A stretch of DNA of 64,000 nucleotides from NCBI GenBank assembly GCA_965202675.1, contig OZ241842.1, positions 2,852,001 to 2,916,000 of the forward strand, written 5' to 3'. The DNA is from CATQHD01 sp965202675 (lineage in GTDB: Bacteria; Actinomycetota; Acidimicrobiia; Spongiisociales; Spongiisociaceae). Made by a program: the position numbers and the translations under genes. Every line of letters starts with the position of its first letter. Position 1 is the stretch's first letter. Below the pieces are notes generated by a model. The model saw only the letters and a list, made by a program, of their open reading frames with translations, had not been told where the DNA came from and did not search any database. Positions 51,224 through 60,894 of the stretch are shown in pieces.

Positions 51224-52365
51224 AGGAGATGGATCCCCGGGTGGAGAAAGCGGTGGACGGCCTCCTGGCGAGGGGCCGCCGGCGGGGCTTTCTGACCACC
51301 GCCGAGGTCCAGCAGGAGCTGGAGGATGCGAAAGCCTCCGGGCCGGCCTTCGAGCACGCGGTCGAAGCCGCCCGGCGGGAAGGCATAGACGTGATGGAGG
51401 GCGGCGCCGACCGGTGCGAGCCCGACGCCCGGCAGACCATGGTGCTGTTGGAAGATTCGGTCACCATGTACCTGAACGAGATCGGGCGTTATCCCCTGCT
51501 CACTCCCCGCCAGGAGGTGGATCTGGCTGTTGCGGCGGAATCGGGGCGCAAGGCCGCGGCGCGGCTGGCGGAGCTCGAGGCGGGTGAGGCCCACTCGGTG
51601 AAGGAGCGCATGACCCTGGCCCGAGCCGTCCGCCGGGGGGAGGAGGCCGCCCGGCGGCTGGTCGAGTCCAATCTGCGCCTGGTGGTGTCGGTCGTCAAAC
51701 GCTACACGGGCAACGGCCTGCCCCTGCTCGACCTGATCCAGGAGGGCAACATCGGGTTGATGGAGGCGGTGGAGAAGTTCGACCACCGCAAGGGGTTCAG
51801 GTTCGCCACCTACGGCGGCTGGTGGATCCGCCAGAAGGTGGCCCGCGCCGTGGCCGACAAAGGCCGCGCCATCCGGGTGCCCACCCATATGGTCGAGACC
51901 ATCTACAGGTTGAACAGTGCGAGGCGGATCCTTCACCAGGAGCTGGGCCGGGACCCGACCGCCGAGGAAGTCGCCCTGGAGATGGACCTCCCGCCCGCCC
52001 GGGTGGTCGAGATCACCAAGCTGGCCCAGGATCCGGTCTCGCTGGATGTGCCGGTGGGGGAGGAGAAAGAGGCGACCCTGGGCGACTTCGTACCCGACCG
52101 GGGGGCGGACGCGGCGGACAAGGCCTCCCTCCGGCTGCTGCAGGAATATGTGGCGCTGGTGCTGGACGGCCTCACCGAGCGGGAGCGCCGGCTCGTCCTG
52201 CTGCGGTTCGGGCTGGAGGGCGGGCGCGCCTTCTCGCTCGACGAGCTGAGCCGCCATTTCGGCCTGACCAAGGAGCGGATCCGCCAGATGGAGCGGAGGG
52301 CGCTGGTCAAGCTCCGCAACCACGGCGACCGGCGCAGGCTGGAGGGGTATCTCCGGGAGGCGTGA
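51208..52365 (+). CDS. rpoD: Primary-type sigma factor (RpoD/SigA family)
   Basis: A 385-residue sigma-70. A short region 1.1-like N-terminus (to about 85) is followed by YLNEIGRYPLLTPRQEVDLA (region 1.2), RRLVESNLRLVVSVVKRYTG...LDLIQEGNIGLMEAVEKFDHRKGFRF (2.1-2.3), YGGWWIRQKVARAV (2.4), region 3 and the helix-turn-helix LDELSRHFGLTKERIRQMERRAL (4.2). Region 2.4 departs from the usual YATWWIRQAITRA: the position equal to E. coli T440 is Ala. The place after dnaG argues it is the housekeeping sigma; a principal-like alternative sigma is possible. The start is GTG 51208. Confidence 0.9.
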   Translation: MEPRVEEMDPRVEKAVDGLLARGRRRGFLTTAEVQQELEDAKASGPAFEHAVEAARREGIDVMEGGADRCEPDARQTMVLLEDSVTMYLNEIGRYPLLTPRQEVDLAVAAESGRKAAARLAELEAGEAHSVKERMTLARAVRRGEEAARRLVESNLRLVVSVVKRYTGNGLPLLDLIQEGNIGLMEAVEKFDHRKGFRFATYGGWWIRQKVARAVADKGRAIRVPTHMVETIYRLNSARRILHQELGRDPTAEEVALEMDLPPARVVEITKLAQDPVSLDVPVGEEKEATLGDFVPDRGADAADKASLRLLQEYVALVLDGLTERERRLVLLRFGLEGGRAFSLDELSRHFGLTKERIRQMERRALVKLRNHGDRRRLEGYLREA

Positions 52366-52420
52366 GGCGGTGCGAGTCCGGGAAGGGGCGCCCTCCTGGT
52401 ACTATGCGGGCCGTTGCCGA

Positions 52421-52494
52421 TCCGGGGTAGCTCAATTCGGCAGAGCAGCGGACTGTTAATCCGTTGGTTGTGGGTTCGAGTCCCACCCCCGGAG
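52421..52494 (+). tRNA. tRNA-Asn (GTT)
   Basis: A 74-nt cloverleaf. The acceptor TCCGGGG pairs with CCCCGGA (52487-52493) with discriminator G at 52494. The D-arm begins AGCTC, the anticodon GTT lies at 52455-52457 between GGACT and AATCC, and the T-arm has GGTTCGAGTCC. CCA is not encoded. A TACTAT box at 52400-52405 may be its -10. Confidence 0.96.
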
Positions 52495-52532
52495 CCGCCC
52501 CTTCGGATCGGGGCCTCAGCGCTAGGAGACCG

Positions 52533-53978
52533 GTGTCGCGCAGGACGAAGATCGTAGCCACGATGGGGCCGGCGGCGGCCGATCCCGATTCCGTGAAGGC
52601 GCTGGTCGAGGCGGGGATGGACGTTGCCCGGCTCAACTTCAGCCACGGCGGCCCGGAATCCCATGAGCAGATGGCGGAGTGGATACGCCAAGCCGCCGAC
52701 GCGGCGGGCCGGTCGGTGGCGGTGCTCCAGGACATCCAGGGGCCCAAGATCAGGGTGGGCCGGCTGCCCGGAGGAGAGGTGGAGCTGGGCCAGGGGGAAA
52801 CGGTGCGGATGTCCCCGGGGGGCGGCGCCGGGTCGGTGCCGGTGGGATACCCCCGCCTGGCGGACGATGTGGGGGAGGGCGACCGGGTGGTGCTGTCGGA
52901 CGGCCTGATCGAAGGCCGGGTAACCGGGGTGGACGGCGGCGCGCTCACCGTTCTCATCCAGCGGGGCGGCGTGCTGAAGGAACGCAAGGGCGCCGCCTTT
53001 CCCGACAGCCCCTTGCAGATCGGCCCCATCACGGAGAAGGACCGCCGCGATCTCGAATCCGGGCGCCGGATGGGCGTGGACTTCGTGGCGGCTTCGTTCG
53101 TGCGGACGGGCGATGACGTGGCCGAGGTGCGGAAGCTGGCCGGCCCGGGCGTCCCGATCATCGCCAAGGTCGAGCTGGCCGCCGCCTACGAGAACCTCGA
53201 TTCGATCCTCGACCGGGCGGACGGGGTGATGGTGGCCCGGGGCGACCTGGGGGTGCAGCTCCCGATGGAGACCATCCCCAACGTGCAGGCCGACATTCTG
53301 CGCCGCACGAACCGGGCCGGGCGCATCTCGATCACCGCCACCGAGATGCTCGAGTCGATGGTTACCGCCCAGCGCCCCAGCCGGGCGGAGGTGACCGATG
53401 TGTCCAATGCGGTCATCTCGGGCACCGATGCGGTGATGCTGTCCGCCGAGACCGCCGTCGGGCGGCATCCGGTGCGGGTGATCGAGGTGATGTCATCGAT
53501 CTGCCGGGAGGCGGAGCTGTACCGGGACGCGCATCTCGCCAGCAGCGAGGAAGTCCATTTCCTGGAGAGCTACCTGGCCTCCACCTTTGCCTCGGCCACC
53601 GCCAAGGCGGCCACCGAAGCCGCCCGCGACCTGGGATTCTGCACCATCGCGGCTTTCACCGAGTCGGGCGGCACCGCCCAGCTGCTGTCGAAGTACCGGC
53701 CCTCGGCAGACATCATGGTGTTTGCGCCCGATCCCCGGGTGCGCCGCCGCATGGCCCTGTACTGGGGTGTTACCCCCATCCCCTTCGAGCCGAGGGAATC
53801 CACAGATCTGATGTTCGCCGCCGCCGAGAAGTACCTCGAGAAGGCCGGGATCTGCGAGCGGGGGGAAGGGGTGGTGATGGTGGCGGGGGTTCCCCCCAAC
53901 CGGCAGGCCGCCACCAACCTCGTGAAGCTGCACGTCATCGGGGAGCGGCTGAAGTTCCCTCCCCGCCGCGGCGGTTAG
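52533..53978 (+). CDS. pyk: Pyruvate kinase
   Basis: A 481-residue glycolytic enzyme converting PEP and ADP to pyruvate and ATP. It opens SRRTKIVATMGPA, with MDVARLNFSHG, the catalytic lysine/metal region IIAKVELAAAYENLD, ARGDLGVQLP and ITATEMLESM, and the C-terminal allosteric domain. The start is GTG 52533 behind TAGGAGA; the reading frame runs on upstream through the tRNA gene and cannot be coding there. Confidence 0.95.
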   Translation: MSRRTKIVATMGPAAADPDSVKALVEAGMDVARLNFSHGGPESHEQMAEWIRQAADAAGRSVAVLQDIQGPKIRVGRLPGGEVELGQGETVRMSPGGGAGSVPVGYPRLADDVGEGDRVVLSDGLIEGRVTGVDGGALTVLIQRGGVLKERKGAAFPDSPLQIGPITEKDRRDLESGRRMGVDFVAASFVRTGDDVAEVRKLAGPGVPIIAKVELAAAYENLDSILDRADGVMVARGDLGVQLPMETIPNVQADILRRTNRAGRISITATEMLESMVTAQRPSRAEVTDVSNAVISGTDAVMLSAETAVGRHPVRVIEVMSSICREAELYRDAHLASSEEVHFLESYLASTFASATAKAATEAARDLGFCTIAAFTESGGTAQLLSKYRPSADIMVFAPDPRVRRRMALYWGVTPIPFEPRESTDLMFAAAEKYLEKAGICERGEGVVMVAGVPPNRQAATNLVKLHVIGERLKFPPRRGG

Positions 53979-54006
53979 ACTGCGCCGGGCCTTCCGGAGG
54001 AGAAGC

Positions 54007-54318
54007 GTGGGTCAGCTCATCGAAGTAGATCATCTGTTGCTGGGGGAGACGGCGGTCTTCGACACCGACCGGACCTTCTCCGGACAGGAGGGCGAGTCCT
54101 ATCCGGATGCGGGCGCCGCCGCCGCTTCCGGCACCTACCCGGGGCGGGTGGCGGCGGCCCTCTTCGAGAAGGTCCCCTCCCTGAGGTCCGTGTACGTGTT
54201 CTCGAACGTGGTCTCGGCGCGGAAGGCCGGGGGGTGGACCGGAGAGCAGGCCGACGAAGCCGCCGGGATCATCCGCAACGCACTGGTGCATTACGACCGG
54301 AACCGCAGTCAACCCTGA
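54007..54318 (+). CDS. Conserved-looking hypothetical protein
   Basis: A 103-residue soluble protein with start GTG 54007 and a GGAGGAGAAGC site just before it, 28 bp after pyk and on the same strand. Sequence features are LGETAVFDTDRTFSGQEGESY and a helical C-terminal half (GEQADEAAGIIRNALVHYDRN). Codon use is normal for the genome. No domain was recognised. Confidence 0.65.
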   Translation: MGQLIEVDHLLLGETAVFDTDRTFSGQEGESYPDAGAAAASGTYPGRVAAALFEKVPSLRSVYVFSNVVSARKAGGWTGEQADEAAGIIRNALVHYDRNRSQP

Positions 54319-54383
54319 CGATTTCATCCCCCGCGGGGCGTTGAATCACGGAATGACAAAAAAATCCCGCCGGATCCCTGACA

Positions 54384-54645
54384 AGGGTATTGACCTTGCC
54401 GCACCGATGCTGTATTAATGAAGGAGCCGAAAGCACCTCCGGTCCGCAGCCGGCGCAGACCGTGACAGGGATCATCTTTTCGAACGCGGCCCTCCGGGGC
54501 ACTGACCGAACGCGTCCGGATATCTGGTGGCGGAGGTGGGGGCCGGGCCCGCGAAGCGGGGCGAGGGGGCGGCGTTTTTCGCGTTCTTGCCGGGGTATGG
54601 GGCGGGGCAGGGGCTTGACCAGCGGGTTCGGAGAAGGCACGGATA
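54384..54645 (+). repeat. Dispersed structured element, copy D (divergent)
   Basis: Copy D, + strand, in the 562-bp gap between the pyk-linked gene and the convergent VanW gene. The promoter is strong, but the 5' hairpin is different in sequence (54440-54462; CGGTC...GACCG with an inner CGC/GCG). The second hairpin is one base pair shorter (CCCGC-GAA-GCGGG, 54548-54560), again changed on both sides. The tail GGGCGGCGTTTTTCGCGTTCTTGCCGGGG is the same as in copy B over about 29 nt. The remaining 235 bp to 54880 hold nothing I recognise. Confidence 0.65.
54390..54418 (+). promoter_or_regulatory. Promoter of element D
   Basis: TTGACC (54390-54395) and TATTAA (54413-54418) with a 17-bp spacer, preceded by AAGGGTA as in copy A. 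It is 72 bp after the preceding gene's stop. Confidence 0.68.
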
Positions 54646-54880
54646 GGGATGCCTTCGTTGTTCCGTCGGCGGGCGCAGCGCCCCGCCGCCCGTGCTCATC
54701 GGCCAGACTATCCAACAGTTGCTTGCACCGGGCGCCTCCGGCTCCCTATCCGCGCACGTTTTAATGAGGCTTCGCGCGGGGCGGCGGCCGTGTGAACTCG
54801 AGGCAGAAAGCGGCCCACTGGACTTCCGTTGCCCTGCCGGTCCTTTCAGGGTTCGGCGCGCGGCGCCCACAGGCCCCGGT

Positions 54881-56827
54881 CTATTCCCCTTCCCCTTCGT
54901 TCTCGCCTTCGGCGCCCTCTTCTCCTGCTCCCCCGCCTTCTCCCTCAGGCCCTTCCTCCTGGGTCTGTTCCGGCTGACCTTCCTCCTGGGTCTGGTCCGG
55001 TTGGCCGTCTTCTCCCTCGGCGGGAGGAGGGAGCTCGGTCGGTTCGGGGCATTCCTCGCCCGTGTAGAGCTCCGAATCCTCGGGCAGCAGGCAGGGATGG
55101 ACCTCCGCGTGGCGGGGCCAGGGCCGGTAGCGCACCGTCCAATCCCGGCTGGAAGTGGTTCCGTCCAGGAAGGTCAGGGTGCGGGTCACGAGCACCGACC
55201 ATCCGTTGGCCCCTCCCTGGATCTCGACTTCCTCGTCCCAGGGCATCACCTCCGGGTTGGGGAAGTAGACGGTGGGGAACTCGGTGGGGGCGAACCGCTC
55301 CGACACCACAGAGGAGACCTGCCGGTCGGAGTTGTTGCCGAACAGCTTCACGGTGATCGAATCGCGGGTGTACGAGGTCTTGATCACCACCGCCGTCTGG
55401 GTGTCGTTGCGGAACACCAGATCCGGATCGGGCCAGCTGATGGTGGCTTCGACCCCCTCCGGATACCGGGAGAAGTAGAAGCTGTGGGGTTTGTGCTCGA
55501 TGATCTCCAGGCCCGCCCAGTACACGGCGTTGAAGAAGGTGGTGGCGAACTGGCTGACCCCGCCCCCCACCGTATCCACGATCTCGCCCCGGATGATGGT
55601 GGGCGCCGGCGAGTAGCCGGCTTCCTCGGTGCGCCGGCCGACCGTCTCGTTCAGAGACATGTACTCGCCCGGCAGCACCACCCGCCCGTTCATGTGGTCG
55701 GCGAACAGCTGGATGTTCCGCACGCGGGGCTGGCAGCAGGGGTGCCGGGTGGTGAACTCGCTGATCTTGTCTATACCGCCCAGCCCGGTCAGGTACTCGG
55801 CGGTGATCTTCGGGGGCACTCCGTCCTCGAGCGGGAGGACGGTGGTGCGGTTGGGGCGGACGGACGCATTGACCGCCGCCTGGATGACCAGATCGGTGTT
55901 GATGACCGCCCCGGGAAACCCCGGGACGATGGTGATCCGGTCGTTGTCGTCGATCAGGATGCGGGCGTCCACCGGCGCCGAGACGAACCTCTCCCTGGCG
56001 GGCCGGAGGTACTCGTCGAACAAGGCGGGGTCGAATGAAACCGCCAGGCGGGGCTGGGGTTCGGCCTCTACCCGGGTGATCAGCGCCCCGGCCAGCTGCT
56101 CTTCGCTCAGCACCACGGTGACGTCGGGGTCGTTCCTTGTCAGCGTTATGGGGCCGTTCAGCAGCAGGAGGGTCTGGTTGTAGGCCTCGTCCACGGCCGC
56201 CGCCGACAACAGGGGGTGCTTGAGGGCCACGTCGAGCACCACGAGTTCGGGGCGGGGATGTTCGGACAGGGCCGCGGCGATGCGGGGGCCGGCTGTGGTG
56301 CGGTCGATGGAATACCCGGTCTGCGGGTATTGGGGGACGGGCAGGCTCCCTTCGAGGGTGATGTTCCCTTCGGTTGCCGCCCCCAGCGACTGCTCGTAGC
56401 CGTCCAGGATCCGGGACAGGGCCTGCTCGTCGATGGCGCCCGATACAGGCAGGGCCGCGGCCGGCGCCCGCCCCCCCAGCCATCCCCTCACCGCGTCGAA
56501 GATCGAGTCGGGGGAGCTTCCCTCCATGGCCGCATCGAGGGCGGTCTGCTCGTCGAGATCGAAGCCGATCGAAGAGGGAATCAGCTCGAACCGGACGCCC
56601 CCCGCCTCGACCACGACGGGGGACGCCGCCAGCTCGGCTTCCATGTTCCGCAGGGCGGCCAGGGCCTGCTCGGGGGTGAGGCCGGACAGGTCGACGCCGT
56701 ACACCTGGTAATCGCCGACCACCGTATCCTGCCCGCCTCGCAGGATCCACAGCCCCGCCAGGACCAGGAACACCGCGGCGACGGCGGCCCCGAGGCCGTA
56801 GAGGGTTCTGCGCAACTGTTTAGCCAT
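54881..56827 (-). CDS. VanW-family protein with peptidoglycan-binding-like repeats
   Basis: A 648-residue exported protein. One N-terminal span (LYGLGAAVAAVFLVLAGLWIL) is followed by PG-binding_4-like segments to about 370 and a VanW domain (FADHMNGRVVLPGEYMSLNETVG...GGGVSQFATTFFNAVYWAGLEI). It ends in an acidic low-complexity tail with two QTQEEGQP repeats and GEGGGAGEEGAEGENEGEGE. VanW proteins (YoaR-like) lie at the cell wall, with unknown chemistry. The ATG at 56827 (MAKQLRRTLYG) begins the anchor; an in-frame ATG at 56878 is less likely. Confidence 0.88.
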   Translation of the reverse strand: MAKQLRRTLYGLGAAVAAVFLVLAGLWILRGGQDTVVGDYQVYGVDLSGLTPEQALAALRNMEAELAASPVVVEAGGVRFELIPSSIGFDLDEQTALDAAMEGSSPDSIFDAVRGWLGGRAPAAALPVSGAIDEQALSRILDGYEQSLGAATEGNITLEGSLPVPQYPQTGYSIDRTTAGPRIAAALSEHPRPELVVLDVALKHPLLSAAAVDEAYNQTLLLLNGPITLTRNDPDVTVVLSEEQLAGALITRVEAEPQPRLAVSFDPALFDEYLRPARERFVSAPVDARILIDDNDRITIVPGFPGAVINTDLVIQAAVNASVRPNRTTVLPLEDGVPPKITAEYLTGLGGIDKISEFTTRHPCCQPRVRNIQLFADHMNGRVVLPGEYMSLNETVGRRTEEAGYSPAPTIIRGEIVDTVGGGVSQFATTFFNAVYWAGLEIIEHKPHSFYFSRYPEGVEATISWPDPDLVFRNDTQTAVVIKTSYTRDSITVKLFGNNSDRQVSSVVSERFAPTEFPTVYFPNPEVMPWDEEVEIQGGANGWSVLVTRTLTFLDGTTSSRDWTVRYRPWPRHAEVHPCLLPEDSELYTGEECPEPTELPPPAEGEDGQPDQTQEEGQPEQTQEEGPEGEGGGAGEEGAEGENEGEGE

Positions 56828-57192
56828 GGAATCGCGGGTTGCCGGCCATCGAAGCGATGATACCCACGGGTGCGGCAATTCACGGGGAATAGGCGTCCGC
56901 CTCCGGGCCGCCCCGGGAGCCCGGCGCGGCGCATCCGAGGCTGCGGAGCACCGGGTTTCGCCGAGGGCCGCCGGCCCGTCTGCCGCCTCGATACCGGGGC
57001 TTCTCGTCGGGCGGCGGCTGCCGGGTTGCGGGCGGTAAGCGGCTCGACCCGCGGCTGTTCCGGCGGGGCGCGGCTGTCATCGGGGTGCGGCGGTGCCCGC
57101 ACCACGCGGGGCCGGTTCGGTTGGCTATCCTGATTCCGGATGATTGGCGACGCCCGACCCGGCAGTGGACTCCGTTCACGGAACGGCTTGTC

Positions 57193-57996
57193 ATGCTGGA
57201 GGTGATCCGCCCCGCCGATGTCCCGGAGGCGGCCGCGGCCCTGGCGGAGAATCCGGACGCCGCGCCGCTCGCGGGCGGAACCGACCTCATGGTGGAGGTC
57301 AACTTCGGCCAACTCCGCCCCTCCGCCGTTATCACCCTGCGCCGGGTGGAGGAGCTGCAGGAGCTTTCCCGGCATCGGATCGGCGCCGGGGTTACCTTCC
57401 GCACCCTCGAAACCGGGGATCACAACGCCCTGGCCCAGCTGTCCCGCACCATCGGCTCCCCCCAGATCCGGGAGGCCGGCACCATCGGCGGCAACATCGG
57501 CACCGCCAGCCCCGCCGGCGACTCCCTCCCGTTCCTGGCCGGCCTCGACGCCGAGATAGAGCTCCGGTCGACCGCCGGTACCCGGCTGGTGCGCTGGGAC
57601 GAGTTCTTCACCGGCGTCAAGCAGACCCGCCGGCGGTCCGATGAGCTGATCACCGCCGTCCTGCTGCCGGAGGACCTGCCCGACCGGCAGGAGTTCGCCA
57701 AGGTCGGCCAGCGCAGCGCCATGGTCATCTCCATCGTGTGCGCCTGCGTTTTCCGTTGGAACGACGGCCGGACCAGGGTGGCGCTCGGCTCGGTCGGCCC
57801 CACCCCCGTCCGGGCAAGGCGGGCGGAGGAGATGATCTCGAACGAACCGGAACCGGGGGAGGCGGCGCTGAACGAGTTCGCCCGGCTGGTGTCGGAGGAG
57901 GTGCGCCCCATCACCGACCACCGGGGCACAGAGGACTACCGCCGCCTCGCGTCCGGGATCCTGGCCCGGCGGCTGCTAGAAAGGTGCCTGTCATGA
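57193..57996 (+). CDS. Xanthine-dehydrogenase-type FAD-binding subunit
   Basis: A 267-residue flavoprotein subunit (CoxM/XdhB-like). FAD-binding motifs are LAGGTDLMVEV and AGTIGGNIGTASPAGDS. It passes electrons from the molybdenum subunit through the Fe-S subunit to FAD. The ATG at 57193 begins the conserved part. The stop overlaps the Fe-S subunit start. First gene of a three-gene hydroxylase operon. Confidence 0.92.
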   Translation: MLEVIRPADVPEAAAALAENPDAAPLAGGTDLMVEVNFGQLRPSAVITLRRVEELQELSRHRIGAGVTFRTLETGDHNALAQLSRTIGSPQIREAGTIGGNIGTASPAGDSLPFLAGLDAEIELRSTAGTRLVRWDEFFTGVKQTRRRSDELITAVLLPEDLPDRQEFAKVGQRSAMVISIVCACVFRWNDGRTRVALGSVGPTPVRARRAEEMISNEPEPGEAALNEFARLVSEEVRPITDHRGTEDYRRLASGILARRLLERCLS

Positions 57997-58454
57997 TGGT
58001 CAGCGCCACCGTCAACGGGGAAGCCCGCCGGTTCGAAACCAAGGGTTCCGAAAGCCTGCTGTTCGTCCTCGGCGACCAGCTCGGCCTGCCCGGAGCCAAG
58101 GGCGCCTGCGAGCAGGGAGAATGCGGTTCCTGCTCGGTGATGCTGGACGGACGCCTGGTCTGCTCCTGCCTGGTCATGGCCGTGGACGCGGAAGGTTCCG
58201 AGATCGTAACCGTGGAAGGCCTGGGCAAGGGCGCGTCCGGCCTCCACCCCGTACAGAAGGCGCTGGTCGACGCCGGGGCGGTGCAGTGCGGTTTCTGCAC
58301 CCCCGGTTTCGTGGTGGCCGCCGCCGCCCTCCTCGACGAGAACCCGTCCCCCTCCTCGGACGAGATCCGGGAGGCGCTGTCCGGCAACATCTGCCGGTGC
58401 ACCGGATACGGCGCCATCTTGAGAGGGCTCGACGAGCTGGCGGGCAACCGATGA
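57993..58454 (+). CDS. Xanthine-dehydrogenase-type [2Fe-2S] subunit
   Basis: A 153-residue protein with two iron-sulfur clusters: the plant-type CEQGECGSC...C (about residues 37-57) and the C-terminal CGFCTPG...CRCTGY cluster. It connects the molybdopterin and FAD subunits. Two adjacent ATGs (57993, 57996) are possible; the first overlaps the stop of the FAD subunit gene. Confidence 0.94.
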   Translation: MMVSATVNGEARRFETKGSESLLFVLGDQLGLPGAKGACEQGECGSCSVMLDGRLVCSCLVMAVDAEGSEIVTVEGLGKGASGLHPVQKALVDAGAVQCGFCTPGFVVAAAALLDENPSPSSDEIREALSGNICRCTGYGAILRGLDELAGNR

Positions 58455-60703
58455 GCACCCCTGCCCGCACCCGCACCAGAATCGAGGGAGGGGTGGGGGA
58501 GTCCACCTACCGCTCCGACGGCGTCCCCAAGGTGGACGGCACCTTCATCTACTCCTCCGACATGTACATGGACCGAATGCTGTGGGGCGCCACCCTGCGC
58601 AGCCCCCATCCCCGGGCCCGGATCGTCAAGCTCGACATCGGCCCGGCTCTGGCGATGACCGGCGTCCATGCGGTGCTCACCAACGACGACGTTCCGGGCC
58701 GCAAGACCTACGGATTGGAACACCCGGACCAGCCGGTGCTGGGCTCCGAGGAGGTCGAGTACTGGGGCCAGCCCATCGCGGTGGCGGCCGCCGACGATCC
58801 CGAGACCGCCCGCCGGGCGGCGGACGCCATCGACATCGAGTACGAGGTGCTGGCGCCGCTCACCGATCCCGAAGAAGCCGACCGGAGCGGTTCGGTGTTC
58901 AAGCGGCAGCGGTGCGTGCGGGGCCCGCAGGACCGGCGGGGGATGGTGTCTGTGGAGGGCTGCTACGAGGTGGGTATGCAGGACCAGGCCCCCCTCGGTC
59001 CGGAGTCCGGCCTGGCGGTTCCCGACGGCCGGGGCGGGGTCGATCTGCATATCGCCACGCAGTGGACCCACATCGACCGCGAACAGATCGCCGCCAGCCT
59101 GGGGCTGGAGGACGACCAGGTGCGGCTGCACCATTCGGGGGTGGGAGGGGCCTTCGGCGCCCGGGAGGATGTGAGCCTCCAGATCCACCTCTGCCTGCTG
59201 GCCCTCCACACCGGCCGCCCGGTCAAGATGGTGTACAACCGGTCGGAGAGCTTCACGGGGCACGTCCACCGGCACCCGGCCCGCCTCTGGTACCGCCACG
59301 AGGCCGACGTTGACGGGGTACTCCGGCGGGTGGAGGCCAGGATCATCCTCGACGGGGGCGCCTACCTGTCGACCAGCGGTTCGGTGCTGTCCAACGCCGT
59401 CTACCACGCGGCGGGCCCCTACCGCTGCGATTCGGTGCGGGTGGAGGGGGTCGCCGTCCGCACCAACAACCCGCCCTGCGGGGCGATGCGGGGGTTCGGG
59501 GCGGTGCAGGCCTGCTTCGGTTACGAGGCGCAGATGGACAAGCTGGCCGACGCCATCGGCATGGACCGGGTGGAGTTCAGGATACGCAACGCCCTGGGGA
59601 CGGGGGACCGGCTGGCCACCACCGGGCAGGTGATCGAGACCTCGATGCCCGCGGTGGAGCTGCTGGAGCGGGTGAGGGAGATGCCTCTGCCGGCGGCCGG
59701 CCGGAGCGGCGACCCCCGCCTGCTGCCGGGCGGCACCGGCCTGACCACCCCCGGCGGCGCCGTGCGCCGGGGGGTCGGCTATGCGCTGGGGCTGAAGAAC
59801 CTGTGCTTCTCCGAGGGGTTCGACGACTACTCGGAGGCCCGGGTGTGCATCACCCCGTTCGGGGTGGAGGTTCACACCGCCGCCGTGGAGGTCGGCCAGG
59901 GCCTCGGCATGATCCTCACCCAGATCGCCCGGACGGTGCTGGGCATCCACGACGTGGTGGTGTACTACGACGACACCTCCAAGATCGGTTCCGCCGGGGG
60001 GTCGTCGGCTTCCCGCCAGACCCAGATGACCGGCGGGGCGGTGCTCGAGGCGGCCGAGATGGCCCGGGAGATCGCCCTCGCCAGGGGGGGAGGCGACGAG
60101 CTGGACGACGAAGGGGTGTGGAAGGGCGGCGAGCTGGTCGCCCCCATGAAGGACCTGGTGGGGGGCGAACCGATCGAATACCACATCCGGTTCCATCATC
60201 CCCCCACCGAGCCGCCGGACGAGAACGGCCAGGGCAACCTCCACGTGGACTTCGCGTTGGCCGTCCATCGGGCGGTGGTGGACGTGGACCGGGAGCTGGG
60301 CCTCTTCCGGGTGGTGCAGATCGACACCGTCCAGGACGTGGGGTTCATGATCAACCCCCGTTCGGTGGTGGGCCAGATCGAGGGCGGCATACTGCAGGGG
60401 GTGGGCCTCGCCACCCTGGAGGAGATCGTGATCGAGGAAGGGGTGATCATGAACCCGAACTTCACCGACTACCTGCTGCCCACCTTCCTGGACGCCCCCC
60501 GCATAGAGGTGCAGGTGGTGGAGGAACCCAGCGCCTTCGGACCCTTCGGCGCCAAGGGAGTGGGCGAACCCCCCACCGTTTCCTCCACCGCCGCCGTGGT
60601 AGCCGCCATCCGCGACGCCACCGGCCTGGAGCTGGCCCGCACCCCCGTCCGCCCCGAACACGTAGCCCTCGCCTCGGGTCCGGTTTCCCCCGGCGCCGAC
60701 TGA
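58451..60703 (+). CDS. Xanthine-dehydrogenase-type molybdopterin subunit
   Basis: A 750-residue molybdenum hydroxylase subunit. Motifs are GGVGGAFGARED, PPCGAMRGFGAVQA (the xanthine-dehydrogenase form of the active-site loop rather than the Cys-containing CO-dehydrogenase loop) and the GAKGVGEPP region near the C-terminus with the catalytic Glu. It probably oxidises a purine or other N-heterocycle. The ATG at 58451 overlaps the Fe-S gene stop. Maturation genes are not in the window. Confidence 0.92.
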   Translation: MSTPARTRTRIEGGVGESTYRSDGVPKVDGTFIYSSDMYMDRMLWGATLRSPHPRARIVKLDIGPALAMTGVHAVLTNDDVPGRKTYGLEHPDQPVLGSEEVEYWGQPIAVAAADDPETARRAADAIDIEYEVLAPLTDPEEADRSGSVFKRQRCVRGPQDRRGMVSVEGCYEVGMQDQAPLGPESGLAVPDGRGGVDLHIATQWTHIDREQIAASLGLEDDQVRLHHSGVGGAFGAREDVSLQIHLCLLALHTGRPVKMVYNRSESFTGHVHRHPARLWYRHEADVDGVLRRVEARIILDGGAYLSTSGSVLSNAVYHAAGPYRCDSVRVEGVAVRTNNPPCGAMRGFGAVQACFGYEAQMDKLADAIGMDRVEFRIRNALGTGDRLATTGQVIETSMPAVELLERVREMPLPAAGRSGDPRLLPGGTGLTTPGGAVRRGVGYALGLKNLCFSEGFDDYSEARVCITPFGVEVHTAAVEVGQGLGMILTQIARTVLGIHDVVVYYDDTSKIGSAGGSSASRQTQMTGGAVLEAAEMAREIALARGGGDELDDEGVWKGGELVAPMKDLVGGEPIEYHIRFHHPPTEPPDENGQGNLHVDFALAVHRAVVDVDRELGLFRVVQIDTVQDVGFMINPRSVVGQIEGGILQGVGLATLEEIVIEEGVIMNPNFTDYLLPTFLDAPRIEVQVVEEPSAFGPFGAKGVGEPPTVSSTAAVVAAIRDATGLELARTPVRPEHVALASGPVSPGAD

Positions 60704-60894
60704 CGGCAGAGCCGGTCCGGGGATCATCAACGCTTTTGGTTTACCGTACGCGCGGCAGAATCATCGACAACGCAACGCGTAGGCGGAATACCCGCCGCCG
60801 CAGCAACCGCACGCACCTCTGGAACCGCCAATCCGGCCCGCGGCCCTTTTCTTCACCCGACCACACCGTCCACACCATTTTCCGCACCCGCCCG

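Noticed and set aside
57911..60730. A 939-residue minus-strand open frame over the molybdenum hydroxylase genes
   Set aside because: Shadow of the Fe-S and molybdopterin subunit genes; composition is low-complexity and not protein-like.
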